Notes under the pieces: generated by a model
The model's input: only the letters and a program-made list of their open reading frames with translations
Database searches by the model: none
Told to the model about the DNA's origin: nothing
Program-made: the position numbers and the translations under genes
Part shown: positions 25,931-35,436 of the stretch, piece after piece
How positions within the stretch are numbered: position 1 is the stretch's first letter
Layout of the letters: each line of letters begins with the position of its first letter
Assembly (NCBI GenBank): GCA_023405815.1
Contig: JAEXXM010000072.1
Span: 62,001 to 126,000, forward strand
Source of the DNA: Pseudomonadota bacterium
GTDB lineage: Bacteria > Pseudomonadota > Alphaproteobacteria > Rhizobiales > Hyphomicrobiaceae
Length of the DNA: 64,000 nt
Reading direction: 5' to 3'

Positions 25931-28642
25931 TCAGTAGTGGAACTTCACACCGCCGTAGGCGACCAGCGGCGGTGCCGGCGTGATCGTCCGCGGGTTGGTG
26001 AAGAAGCCGGCGCCCGTCGCCGGGTTCGCTTCCGAGGCCTCGTTCGCCGCGTCGAGGTTGAAGTAGTTGCCGAACAGGCCGTAGTGCGAGTTGAAGAGAT
26101 TGTAGACCAGGCCGTAGAGCTGCACGTTCTCGGTGAGGTCGTAGTAGGTGTGCAGGTCGACCTTGGCGTAGCCAGCGAGCGGCGCGGTGTCGTTGCCTTC
26201 GTCTCCGAAGAATACCTGGCTCGAGGCGGCGACGAGATCGGCACCGAAGCGCCACTGCGGCATGATCAGGTAATCGAAACCAGTCTTGAAGCGGCTGAGC
26301 GGAATGCCCGGGATGCGGTCGCCATCGTTGACTTGCACGCAGGTAATCGCTTCCCCGTCGTCCTCGCCGCACTCGAACGCCGCCGGATTGTTCGGGGATG
26401 GCAGGAGGAAGCTCGACTGGAAGGTCGCGTGTACCAGCGCGTAGTTTGCGTAGATCATCCAGCGCTCATCGACGTAGCGGCCGCCGATCTCGACGCCCTG
26501 CCGCAGCGTGTCGCCGATGTTGTCGAAGTAGCCCCGGCCGGTGATCGGTGCGGCCACCGTGTAAATGTCATTGGTATTGAGGGCGCGGAAGAGACCGGCA
26601 GTCCATTCGAACCGCTCGTTGTTGTGCCCCTCCATCTTGCCGCGAAGGCCAAGCTCCCAAGTGTGGGAGACGACCTGCTCGAGCGGCGGATCGGCCGTCA
26701 GGAAGCTTTCCAGCAAGCACGGGAATTCCGGATCGGCGCAAGCAAGCTCGGCCGGCGTCGGCGCGCGGTTCGCCTCGGCGTAGCTCGCAAACAGCGTCAG
26801 ACCGGGGTGCAGCAGGTACGTGCCGCCGACCATCGGGTTGAAGCGCTGGAACGAGTTGTTGCCGTTGAGCTCCGGCGCATTCCCGGTGTTGTCCTCGATT
26901 ATCACGCGCGCGAAGTTATAGCGACCGCCAACCGTCAACGCGATTTCGCTCGTGAGGTCGATCGTGTCCGAGAAGTAGAGACCGACATAGTTGTTGGTCG
27001 TCGACAGGTTGCGCGGCGAGACCTCGTCGGGCTCGGTGAGCAGAATGTCGAGGCTGGTGACCACGAACTGCGGCGCGAACGTGCCGAGCGTCGACGTCGC
27101 GCCATAGGCGACATTGCCTTGATCGTAGCTGGCACCGATGAGGAACTGGTTCTTGTAGCCGGCAATGTAGTCCTTGTTCACGGCCTGGCCGGCAAAGCCG
27201 AAGCTGTTCGTCTCCTGCGAGGTCTCATCGAGCGACCCGAGTGGATCGGCGATGTCGGCCGGAATCGTGCCATCCGCATTGACCCCGGGGCCGACGCCAC
27301 CCGCCAACTCGCCCTCGAAACAGAGAAGACCGGCGAAGGGCGCATCGCACTCCTCGGCCTCAGAGATGTTGCCGTCGACGTGAGACTGCTTGAACCACCG
27401 GTAATAGCCGACGCCCTGCAGCGACCATGTGGGCGACACCTCGATATTGCCGTTAGCCGAGATCATCGCCACCTGGTTCTTCGTTGTCTGCGGCGATGTG
27501 AACGTGTTGCTCCAGTCTAGGTCCAGGAGCTGCACAGGGGCAGCGGCTGTAACGCCGACGAAATTCGCCGCACCGGTGAAATTCAAATGGAACTCCGTGC
27601 CGTCGCCCTTGGCACCGATGTCGGCATACATGCGGCGGATGCGCGACTGCGAGAAGTCACGATAGCCGCCGTCGTGAATGCCTTCGAGGGCCATGAAGCC
27701 GCCCCACGACCCGCTCTGTCCGCCGACCGTGAGTGCACCTTGATAGCGGTCGAATGAGCCGCCCATGACGTTGAGCTCGGCGCCTTGATAATTGAAGCCG
27801 TCGCGCATCATGATGGTCAGCGCACCGCCGAGAGCATTGAGACCGAACACCGGGTTGGCGCCGATGAGCGTCATGCCGCTGATCGCGTTGTCGGGCAGGA
27901 AGTCGTAATTGACGATGTCGCCGAAGCTCTCGTTGATGCGCACGCCGTTCTGATAGACGGCGAGCCCTTGCGGCACGCCGTTGACCGGCGATGATTCATA
28001 GCCGCGGAACTGCAGGTTGCGCTGGAACACGTTGCCCTGCGCGTCTTCGAGGATGACGCCCGGAACCGTCTGCTGCAGCACTTCCGGCACATACGTGTAG
28101 CCGGTGCGCGCGATGTCCGCGTCGCTGGCGCGGCCGACCGCGCTTGGGAACTTGCCGATCGGGATGGCGCTGCCTTCCACCGGGGACATTTGCACCGTGC
28201 CGCTGTCGATGCCGCCCTCACCTGCCTGGTACACCGCCGGCGTGTCGAGGAGCTGAGGCGGCTCCGGAGGCGCCACTGGCGCCGGAGCCGGCTGGGGCGC
28301 GGCGACCTGCTTCTTCGGCGCCTGCTTCTTGGCGGCGGCCTTCGGCGCCGGCTGCGCCTTCTTCTGGATGATGTCGACGGGCGGAAGCTGATTGGCGCCG
28401 GGCGCTGGTGTTGGCGGCGTCGGTTGTTGCGCGGTCGTGCTCGGCGTCGTTGCGGGAGGCGTCGTGCTGGGCGCGGGCGTCCCGGATGGTGCCGGTGTCG
28501 TCGTCGCCGCCGCGGGAGGGGTCGTCGATTGAGGAGCCTGCTGCGGTGTCGGGGTTGTGGCCTGCTGCGCACTCGCTGGAACAATGAGCAACGCCGACAC
28601 GCCAGCCGCACGCACTAGCCGTCTCAAACCCCTGCCGTTCAT
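25931..28642 (-). CDS. TonB-dependent outer-membrane receptor (first of two)
   Basis: 903 residues. Signal peptide ends near ASAQQ; residues 28-85 are a threonine/proline/alanine-rich stretch; LPPVDIIQ at 86-93 looks like the TonB box; a Lys/Ala/Pro linker follows; then the plug (QTVPGVILEDAQGN, FRGYESSPVNGVPQGLAVYQNGVRIN) and a 22-strand barrel. The last residue is aromatic (GVKFHY), as BamA substrates require. It is a close paralogue of the receptor upstream at 28964, sharing RINEAFGD/RINESFGD and LNALGGA. Substrate unknown; catecholate iron, cobalamin or lanthanide chelates are all possible. A palindrome at 28730 lies 88 nt upstream of the ATG. Confidence 0.9.
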   Translation of the reverse strand: MNGRGLRRLVRAAGVSALLIVPASAQQATTPTPQQAPQSTTPPAAATTTPAPSGTPAPSTTPPATTPSTTAQQPTPPTPAPGANQLPPVDIIQKKAQPAPKAAAKKQAPKKQVAAPQPAPAPVAPPEPPQLLDTPAVYQAGEGGIDSGTVQMSPVEGSAIPIGKFPSAVGRASDADIARTGYTYVPEVLQQTVPGVILEDAQGNVFQRNLQFRGYESSPVNGVPQGLAVYQNGVRINESFGDIVNYDFLPDNAISGMTLIGANPVFGLNALGGALTIMMRDGFNYQGAELNVMGGSFDRYQGALTVGGQSGSWGGFMALEGIHDGGYRDFSQSRIRRMYADIGAKGDGTEFHLNFTGAANFVGVTAAAPVQLLDLDWSNTFTSPQTTKNQVAMISANGNIEVSPTWSLQGVGYYRWFKQSHVDGNISEAEECDAPFAGLLCFEGELAGGVGPGVNADGTIPADIADPLGSLDETSQETNSFGFAGQAVNKDYIAGYKNQFLIGASYDQGNVAYGATSTLGTFAPQFVVTSLDILLTEPDEVSPRNLSTTNNYVGLYFSDTIDLTSEIALTVGGRYNFARVIIEDNTGNAPELNGNNSFQRFNPMVGGTYLLHPGLTLFASYAEANRAPTPAELACADPEFPCLLESFLTADPPLEQVVSHTWELGLRGKMEGHNNERFEWTAGLFRALNTNDIYTVAAPITGRGYFDNIGDTLRQGVEIGGRYVDERWMIYANYALVHATFQSSFLLPSPNNPAAFECGEDDGEAITCVQVNDGDRIPGIPLSRFKTGFDYLIMPQWRFGADLVAASSQVFFGDEGNDTAPLAGYAKVDLHTYYDLTENVQLYGLVYNLFNSHYGLFGNYFNLDAANEASEANPATGAGFFTNPRTITPAPPLVAYGGVKFHY

Positions 28643-28729
28643 TTCGCCCCCTCAGAGCTCGAAAAATTTCGCCTGCCGCTACTCCTGCAAAACTCCACTA
28701 GAGAACTGGGATAGATGTCGCGCGATGAC

Positions 28730-28744
28730 CGGGAATTTTTCCCG
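28730..28744. promoter_or_regulatory. Palindromic operator candidate upstream of the first TonB receptor
   Basis: Exact CGGGAA-N3-TTCCCG (spacer TTT), 88 nt upstream of the receptor ATG. The same 12 specified bases occur at 31712-31726 upstream of the second receptor. No known regulator with this site was recognised (it is not a Fur, Irr, RirA, Zur or LexA site). Confidence 0.65.
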
Positions 28745-28902
28745 AATTTCTCTTGCTTTACGCCGCGACTCAATTTGGAAGACGCCAAGAATTGGGTAAT
28801 GGGCCGGCGGCTGCGTCAAGCTCGCCACTAGAACGTAATTGTGTATCGCTCGCGAAAAGTTGCCCCGACGCAACTCACCGGCTTTCCACAACTCGCCCAA
28901 TG

Positions 28903-28933
28903 AAAAGCCCTCCTCACGGGGGTGAGGAGGGCT
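28903..28933 (-). terminator. Intrinsic terminator of the second TonB receptor gene
   Basis: Perfect 12-bp stem AGCCCTCCTCAC (28906-28917) / GTGAGGAGGGCT (28922-28933), 4-nt loop, followed on the minus strand by TTTT. It begins 31 nt after the receptor stop and separates the two receptor genes transcriptionally. The remainder of the 321-nt interval 28643-28963 carries the palindrome at 28730 and no gene. Confidence 0.9.
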
Positions 28934-28963
28934 CGTCGTGGTCGTCGCTGATCGTTCGGGCGG

Positions 28964-31456
28964 TCAGTACTTGACCTTCACACCGCCGTACGCCGCGAAC
29001 GGCATCGAAGGCGAGATGCTGCGCGGATCGCTTAGCCCGGGACCTCCCAGCTCGTCGTCGATGTCAGTCACCTCGTCGGCCTCGAAGTAGGTGCCGTAGA
29101 GGCCGTACTTCGAGTTGAACAGATTCTTGATGAGACCGTAGATCTGGACGTTGTCGGTGACGTCATAGGACGTGTTGAGGTCGACACGCGCGTAGCTGTC
29201 GAGTTTCGAGTTGAGCCCCAGATCGTCCGAGACCTCGTTGGGGAAGAACGGCGAGTCGCTCGCCGCCACGAGGTCGGTGCCGACCTTCCAGCGCGATGTC
29301 ACCGAATACTCGATGCCGGCCTTGAACCGGTGCTGCGGAATGCCCGGTAGGCGATCTCCCTCTTCGAGGAAGGCGCACACGCCGCTCGGATCATTGCACT
29401 TGTCCAGGCTCGCATCGACGTAGGCGTAGGAGGCATACGCATTCCACTTGCGCGTCTCGTACGTCGCGGACAGCTCGACGCCCTGACGCAGCGTATCGCC
29501 GGCATTGACGAAGTAGAGGCGGTTGCCGGTCATGACGGGCAGGATGTCGTCGGAGGCCAGCGTGCGGAACAGCCCCGCCGACCACGTATAGCGACCGCCA
29601 ATGTCGACGCCCTGCCCACGCAAGCCGAGCTCGGCCGTGCGCCCGACCACCTGCTTTAGCGGCGGATCGTCGGTGAGGAAGCTTTCGATGAGGCACGGGG
29701 ACGTAGGCTCGGCACAGCCGAGTTCCGCCGGCGTCGGCGCGCGGTTCGATTCCGAGTAGCCGCCATAGAGCGAGAGGCCCTTCAGGAGCTTGTAGTTGCC
29801 GCCTACCATCGGGTTGAAGCGCTCATACGTGTTCGTCGCGTTGAGGTCGGGAAAACGGCCAGTGTTGTCTTCCAGCTTAATGGTGGCGCGATTGTAGCGG
29901 CCTCCCACCGTCACCGTCAGTTCGTCGGTCACGTCGAGCGCGTTGGAGAAATAGACGCCCCAGTAGGTGTTGTCGGCGTTGAGGTTGCGCGGGGCAAGCT
30001 CCAACGGATCGTAGACGAAGTAGCCCGATCCATCGACGACGTACTTCGGTTGGATTTCGCCCAGCTCGCTCGACGTCTTGTAGTTCGTGCGACCGTGATC
30101 ATACGACACGCCGGCAATGAACAGGTTGCGAAGCCCGAACAGCTTGGCCCGCTCCTGGCCTTCGAACACGCCGCCCCAGCTCTCGCTCGTGGTGGCGAGG
30201 CGCTCGATCGAGCCGACGAGATCGTCGTCATCTGCCACGTCGTCGATCGCGATAGGATCGCCGTTTTGATCGTAGAGCGGCTCCTCTGGATCGCCCGGGT
30301 TGGCGCCTGCAAGGCAGAGATAGTCCACGCCGCCAACGCCCCCAGCCGGCGTGCTCCCGCACTCCTCCGCCTCGGTCACGTTGCCGTCGACCACGCGGTT
30401 CTTGAAGCGGCGGTAGTAGCCGACGCCAGAGAACGTCAGCGTGTCAGTTGCCTTCACCGACGCCGAGAGCGTCGGCATGTAGACTTCGAGGTCGGTCGTC
30501 TGCGGCGAAGTGAAGGTGTTGCTCCAGCTGCGATCTAGCAGCTCGACGGGGGCGGCCGCCGTCGCGCCGAAGTGGTTGTCGGCCGCCGTCAGATTGAAAT
30601 GAACCTCGGCAAAGGTGCCCTTGAGGCCGATGTCGCCGTAGAACCGTCGCACCTCGCTTTCGGAGAAGTCGCGATAGCCGTCGTCCTCGAACCACTCGCC
30701 GGCTACGTAGACGCCCGCGTTGCCGAACGCTTCACCGGCCTGGATGCCGACCTGGCGCCGCCCGAACGAGCCAGCCATCAAGTCGACCTCGCCGCCCTGG
30801 TAGCTGAAGCCGTCCTTCATCATGATGCTCACGGCGCCGCCGAGTGCATTGAGACCGAACGACGGGTTGTTGCTGACCACCGACATCGAGTTGATGGCGT
30901 TGCTCGGGATCGCGTCCCAGTTCACGACGTCGCCGAAGGCCTCGTTGATGCGCACGCCGTTCTGGTAGACGGCGACGCCCTGCGCGCGGCCGCTCACAGG
31001 CGAGGCATCGAAGCCGCGGTAGGACAACTCGGAGCGCAATGCATTACCGGCAGCGTCGGAGATGATGACGCCCGGCACCCTCTGCTGCAGCGTCTGCTGG
31101 ATCGAGCCCGTGCCCTCGTGCTCGATTTCGCTATCCGTCACGTTCGTGACGGCGCTCGGCACCGTAATCGGCGCCGACGTGGGAACCGCTTGAGCTCCGG
31201 CGCCCGCCGACGTCCCGCCCGACGGCGCGCTGGCGACACTGCTGAGCGGCGACACGGCGGGTGCTTTCTTCTTGGCGCGCGCAGCCTTTTTGGCGGGCGT
31301 ATCCTGCACGACCTCGACGGCCGGAAGTTCTTCGACGCCGCTCGCAGCGGGCGGCGGCGGGGCGGCGGTGCCGCCGGAGTCTTGGGCTATTGCCGATGCG
31401 GACGCGAGACCCACAAGACACAATACGTACGCAAACGCAGACGCGGAACGCATCAC
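28964..31456 (-). CDS. TonB-dependent outer-membrane receptor (second of two)
   Basis: 830 residues. Signal peptide ends near SAIAQ; LPAVEVVQ at 44-51 is the TonB-box candidate, followed by a Lys/Ala-rich linker, then plug (QQRVPGVIISDAAGN, YRGFDASPVSGRAQGVAVYQNGVRINEAFGD) and barrel ending GVKVKY, again with a C-terminal aromatic. A second, longer paralogue follows downstream on the same strand. Shared substrate type is likely but the ligand is unknown. A sigma-70-like promoter (31672-31699) with two palindromes just upstream of its minus 35 sits about 215 nt from the start; GGGAG precedes the ATG. Confidence 0.9.
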   Translation of the reverse strand: MMRSASAFAYVLCLVGLASASAIAQDSGGTAAPPPPAASGVEELPAVEVVQDTPAKKAARAKKKAPAVSPLSSVASAPSGGTSAGAGAQAVPTSAPITVPSAVTNVTDSEIEHEGTGSIQQTLQQRVPGVIISDAAGNALRSELSYRGFDASPVSGRAQGVAVYQNGVRINEAFGDVVNWDAIPSNAINSMSVVSNNPSFGLNALGGAVSIMMKDGFSYQGGEVDLMAGSFGRRQVGIQAGEAFGNAGVYVAGEWFEDDGYRDFSESEVRRFYGDIGLKGTFAEVHFNLTAADNHFGATAAAPVELLDRSWSNTFTSPQTTDLEVYMPTLSASVKATDTLTFSGVGYYRRFKNRVVDGNVTEAEECGSTPAGGVGGVDYLCLAGANPGDPEEPLYDQNGDPIAIDDVADDDDLVGSIERLATTSESWGGVFEGQERAKLFGLRNLFIAGVSYDHGRTNYKTSSELGEIQPKYVVDGSGYFVYDPLELAPRNLNADNTYWGVYFSNALDVTDELTVTVGGRYNRATIKLEDNTGRFPDLNATNTYERFNPMVGGNYKLLKGLSLYGGYSESNRAPTPAELGCAEPTSPCLIESFLTDDPPLKQVVGRTAELGLRGQGVDIGGRYTWSAGLFRTLASDDILPVMTGNRLYFVNAGDTLRQGVELSATYETRKWNAYASYAYVDASLDKCNDPSGVCAFLEEGDRLPGIPQHRFKAGIEYSVTSRWKVGTDLVAASDSPFFPNEVSDDLGLNSKLDSYARVDLNTSYDVTDNVQIYGLIKNLFNSKYGLYGTYFEADEVTDIDDELGGPGLSDPRSISPSMPFAAYGGVKVKY

Positions 31457-31671
31457 TTCACTCCCCCAGAGTACGCGAGGTGACTAACTCACCGACCGTT
31501 TTCCGGCTGGGCCTTCATGTGCGAACCGCCGCCGCTCGCGGGCCCATTCCGGTCGTCGCCCGGCCTCCAAACTTTTCCGTTGACCGGAATATTTTTTGAA
31601 GCCCGACGTAATTAACTGAGGCTAGAAAAGTGCGCGGCCACATTGCGGTCAAGGTTGCAGCCGGTGGCAAC

Positions 31672-31699
31672 ACTATAACCCCACCCCAGTGTGTCCCAA
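31672..31699 (-). promoter_or_regulatory. Probable sigma-70 promoter for the second TonB receptor
   Basis: On the minus strand, TTGGGA (31699-31694) and TATAGT (31677-31672) are separated by 16 nt. The predicted start near 31665 leaves a leader of about 210 nt. The palindromic operators at 31711-31749 lie directly upstream, centred near minus 54 and minus 76, an arrangement typical of activator sites. Confidence 0.5.
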
Positions 31700-31710
31700 G
31701 CGCATCGAAA

Positions 31711-31749
31711 TCGGGAATTATTCCCGATGCTTATAGGAATATTTCCCGA
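31711..31749. promoter_or_regulatory. Tandem palindromic operator candidate between the second receptor and the TonB operon
   Basis: Proximal site 31711-31727 is a perfect 17-bp palindrome (TCGGGAAT-T-ATTCCCGA) containing CGGGAA-N3-TTCCCG. A second site at 31734-31748 matches 10 of 12 specified bases. Their centres are 22 bp apart, two helical turns, so both face the same side of the DNA. A plus-strand TTGACA at 31774-31779 may belong to the divergent exbB operon promoter. Confidence 0.65.
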
Positions 31750-32075
31750 TCACGCGAGCTTGTTTTTCCGTGTTTGACAGGGATGATCTGCGCAGTGTTA
31801 CTTCATCCAACGGCACAGAGACGGAGAGTAGTTCCTCGCGGCAACTACGACGTCGCTAGAAGCCGAACAACAGAGCCGACGCGCCCATATGCAGCGATCG
31901 GCCGAGGGAGGAAAAGGCGAGATGCAGAAGCCAAATGCAATGTAACCAGCACGTCAGGACGATCAACGCACTCGGGCTGCCTTGAGCAAGCTAAGTTGCC
32001 ACTCCAGTCCTTGACATGAGTGAGCGATATGCCGTGCGTCCGAAGCACTCTGATCAACAGGACTGGTTGCGAACA

Positions 32076-32540
32076 ATGAAAAAGATGACCTCTAATTCTC
32101 TCTCGCTTCTCGCCGCACTCGCGGCTGCTTCGGCATTCACTGGCCTCGTTCATGCTGAGGATGCGCCTGCGCAGGCCCAGCCTAATACCGGCGAAGGCAT
32201 CTCCGTCGAGCTGAACAAGCTGGAGAAGTCCGACAAGGGCTGCCGCGCCTACGTCGTCGTGACCAATCCGACGCAAACCTCTTACGATGCCTTCAAGCTC
32301 GACCTCGTACTCTTCCAGACCGACGGCATCATCGGGCGCCGCTTCGCGCTCGATCTCGCGCCCGTGCGTCCGGACAAGAGCACTGTCAAGCTGTTCGATC
32401 TCGACGGCACCGACTGCGAGACCATCGGCAAGTTCCTCGTCAACGACGTCATGGAGTGCAAGGCCTCGAGTGGTCCGGTGCAGGACTGCCTCGCGCGCCT
32501 CAAGGTGAAGTCGCTGACAAAGGTCGAAATTTCCAAGTAG
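32076..32540 (+). CDS. Exported protein of the TonB operon, unknown family
   Basis: 154 residues from the ATG at 32076 (an earlier in-frame start at 32016 would bury the signal peptide). Signal peptide ends near LVHAED. The mature protein has a beta-rich look (SVELNKLEKSDKGCRAYVVVTNPT, FKLDLVLFQTDGIIGRRFALDLAPVRPDKSTVKLFDLDG, quoted as short phrases) and four cysteines. It precedes exbB by 12 nt and is almost certainly co-transcribed with exbB-exbD-tonB. Such small secreted proteins upstream of ExbB are seen in related genomes, but no function is known to me; a periplasmic accessory to TonB-dependent uptake is an inference. Confidence 0.75.
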   Translation: MKKMTSNSLSLLAALAAASAFTGLVHAEDAPAQAQPNTGEGISVELNKLEKSDKGCRAYVVVTNPTQTSYDAFKLDLVLFQTDGIIGRRFALDLAPVRPDKSTVKLFDLDGTDCETIGKFLVNDVMECKASSGPVQDCLARLKVKSLTKVEISK

Positions 32541-32552
32541 AAGGGTACGATA

Positions 32553-33248
32553 GTGACATTGCTCTCTGCCGCCGCTGCACCTGACTACTCCTTCTACGGC
32601 ATGTTCATGCAGGCCGACCCGGTGGTCAAAGGGGTCATGATCGGCCTCGCGCTCGCCTCTGTCGTCTGCTGGGCCATCATCTTCGAGAAGATGGTGCGGC
32701 TGAGTTGGCTGCGCCGGCAGATCGGCCGGCTCGAGAACATCGCCAAGACTGGCACTGTCAGCGGCAGCGAGCGCGGTCTGGTCAAGAGGCTCCTGGCATC
32801 GGGTGAGGAGGAGCTGATCGACGGCGCCTCGCGCGGTGAGGATCGCAGCGACGTGCGCGCGCGCGTCGAGCGCGCGTTGCGCGGCACCTTGAAGAGCGAG
32901 TTGCAGCGCCAGGAGTCGGGCCTGCCGTTCCTCGCCACCATCGGTTCTGCCGCCCCGTTCATCGGACTGTTCGGCACCGTTTGGGGCATCATGAACAGCT
33001 TCACCGCCATCGGCCAGCAGCAGGATACGAGCCTCGCCACCGTCGCCCCCGGCATCGCCGAGGCGCTGCTGGCGACGGCTCTCGGTCTTGCCGCGGCCAT
33101 TCCGGCGGTCATGGCCTACAACGCCGTTTCGGTATCCCTCGGACGCCTTGCAGCGCGCGCCGGGACATCGCTCGTCGCCATCGCCAAGTCGATGTCCCGG
33201 CCCCACTCTGAAACCGTCGTGCCGATGCGTGCAGGGAAGGGCATCTGA
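32553..33248 (+). CDS. exbB: Biopolymer transport protein ExbB
   Basis: 231 residues with three membrane segments (about residues 25-46, 118-150 and 165-190). ExbB with ExbD harvests the proton motive force to energise TonB. Signature phrases: LPFLATIGSAAPFIGLFGTVWGIMNSFTAIGQ and ATVAPGIAEALLATALGLAAAIPAVMAYN (key GLFGTVWGIM and ATALGLAAAIPA). Start is GTG at 32553. Its stop overlaps the exbD ATG by one base. In an operon with a secreted protein upstream and exbD and tonB downstream. Confidence 0.95.
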   Translation: MTLLSAAAAPDYSFYGMFMQADPVVKGVMIGLALASVVCWAIIFEKMVRLSWLRRQIGRLENIAKTGTVSGSERGLVKRLLASGEEELIDGASRGEDRSDVRARVERALRGTLKSELQRQESGLPFLATIGSAAPFIGLFGTVWGIMNSFTAIGQQQDTSLATVAPGIAEALLATALGLAAAIPAVMAYNAVSVSLGRLAARAGTSLVAIAKSMSRPHSETVVPMRAGKGI

Positions 33249-33706
33249 TGGGCGCCTCGGTCAACCTTCCGCAGGCCGACGACGAGGACGGCGCAACGTA
33301 TCGGCCGATGGCCGAGATCAACATCACGCCCATGGTCGACGTGATGCTCGTGCTGCTGATCATCTTCATGGTCGCTGCGCCGTTGATGGTTGCCGGCGTT
33401 CCCGTGGAGCTGCCGAAGACGACAGCGCCGCGCGTTGGCCAGGCCAAGAAGCCCATGGTGGTGACGCTGACGCCCGACGGCCGTCTTCAGATCCGCGACG
33501 AGTTCATCGATCGCAGCTCGCTCGTTCCCCGGCTGCGAGACATTCGCGCCAGCGAGGGGGATGCAGTCGTCTACGTCCGCGGCGACACCAAGGCCGCCTA
33601 TGGCGACGTCATGAATATTCTCACCCTCGTTGGCGAAAGCGGATACGCGCGGGTCTCCCTGCTCGCTAAGGCACAGTCCGCATCCGCTCCGCCGGCCAAC
33701 CGCTAG
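33248..33706 (+). CDS. exbD: Biopolymer transport protein ExbD
   Basis: 152 residues: short cytoplasmic N-terminus, one membrane helix (about 25-46) and a periplasmic domain. The motif MAEINITPMVDVMLVLLIIFMVAAP contains the conserved proton-path aspartate (ITPMVDV). Periplasmic part RDEFIDRSSLVPRLRDIRAS and VYVRGDTKAAYGDVMNILTL fits the family. Coupled to exbB by a one-base overlap; tonB starts 19 nt downstream. Confidence 0.95.
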   Translation: MGASVNLPQADDEDGATYRPMAEINITPMVDVMLVLLIIFMVAAPLMVAGVPVELPKTTAPRVGQAKKPMVVTLTPDGRLQIRDEFIDRSSLVPRLRDIRASEGDAVVYVRGDTKAAYGDVMNILTLVGESGYARVSLLAKAQSASAPPANR

Positions 33707-33725
33707 CTCGACGACATACGGCGCC

Positions 33726-34433
33726 ATGCAAGTCCTTCGCCCCATCGCTGTGCTGCTCTCCCTCGCGGGCCATGCTGCGCTTGCGACGGCGTTCATCACC
33801 GCCGAGCCGGCGATGACGGCCTTCGACGAAGGCTCCGGCTCCGACTCCTTCAGCTCCGAGCTGACTATCACCCTCGACGGCTCATCGATGCTTGGCGGCG
33901 CCGAGGAGGTCGTCGAGACCGTCGACATCGCCCCGGTGAAGCAGGTGACGGCTGCAGAGCCCGTCGAGACCAAGGAGCCGGAGCTCAAGGACATCATCAC
34001 CTCGGCCGAGGCGACCGCCGAGGCTCCCGTCGAGGTCAGGGAAGAGAAGCCGATCGAGGAGGAGAAGCCCCAGGAGGTGACCACGCAGGAGGTCGCTCCG
34101 ACGGTTGCCGCCGAACAGCAGAATGTCGGCTCCAAGCTCTCCGGCAGCGACGTCACCGCGCGCCGCCTCTACATGGGCGCGATTGCCAAGAAGCTCCACC
34201 GCAACAAGGTGAACCCGCGTTCGACACAGACCGGGACCGTCCTCCTCGGCTTCACGGTAGATTCGCGCGGCGAGCTTCTCTCACGCACCATCATCCAAAG
34301 CTCCGGCTCCAAGCTCCTCGACGATGCCGCGATGGCTTCGCTCGAGAGGTCAGCTCCCTTCCCGCCCCTGCCGGGCGAGGTGTCGAGCGGCCCTCTCGAG
34401 CTCCAGGTCCCGTTCCGTTTCGTGACCCGCTGA
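33726..34433 (+). CDS. tonB: Energy transducer TonB
   Basis: 235 residues from the ATG at 33726. One N-terminal helix (LRPIAVLLSLAGHAALATAFI) carries the SxxxH motif (SLAGH) that contacts ExbB. A long acidic/proline-poor linker (rich in Glu, Val, Lys: EPVETKEPELKD, EVREEKPIEEEKP) spans the periplasm, and the C-terminal domain (GTVLLGFTVDSRGELLSRTIIQSSGSKLLDDAAM, key GTVLLGFTVDSRGEL) is the TonB fold that grips the TonB box. Operon with exbBD; its likely clients are the two receptors across the shared intergenic region. Confidence 0.92.
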   Translation: MQVLRPIAVLLSLAGHAALATAFITAEPAMTAFDEGSGSDSFSSELTITLDGSSMLGGAEEVVETVDIAPVKQVTAAEPVETKEPELKDIITSAEATAEAPVEVREEKPIEEEKPQEVTTQEVAPTVAAEQQNVGSKLSGSDVTARRLYMGAIAKKLHRNKVNPRSTQTGTVLLGFTVDSRGELLSRTIIQSSGSKLLDDAAMASLERSAPFPPLPGEVSSGPLELQVPFRFVTR

Positions 34434-34572
34434 GCCCCTTCATCGGGCCGCACCCGTACCGCCCCGACACGGCGCTAAACCCTTTGTTCGTCTCAGGAGC
34501 AGACGCCGGTTAACCGGTCGTTATAGTTCGCCGACTACCGTCGCCGGAAAACTTGCGCAAATTATCCAGGCG

Positions 34573-35432
<860 letters not shown>

Positions 35433-35436
<4 letters not shown>

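Larger units (their letters stand above)
31457..32075. other. Long divergent intergenic region of the TonB locus
   Basis: 619 nt without a supported gene. It holds the receptor promoter and tandem palindromes already listed, a further inverted repeat TTCCG-TTGAC-CGGAA at about 31577-31591, and a TTGACA (31774-31779) that may serve the plus-strand operon. Open frames crossing it look like non-coding shadow. No riboswitch was recognised. Confidence 0.5.

Noticed and set aside
31845..33206. Minus-strand open frame of about 450 codons over the exbB operon promoter and exbB
   Set aside because: Antisense to exbB and the small secreted gene, which have clear signatures on the plus strand.
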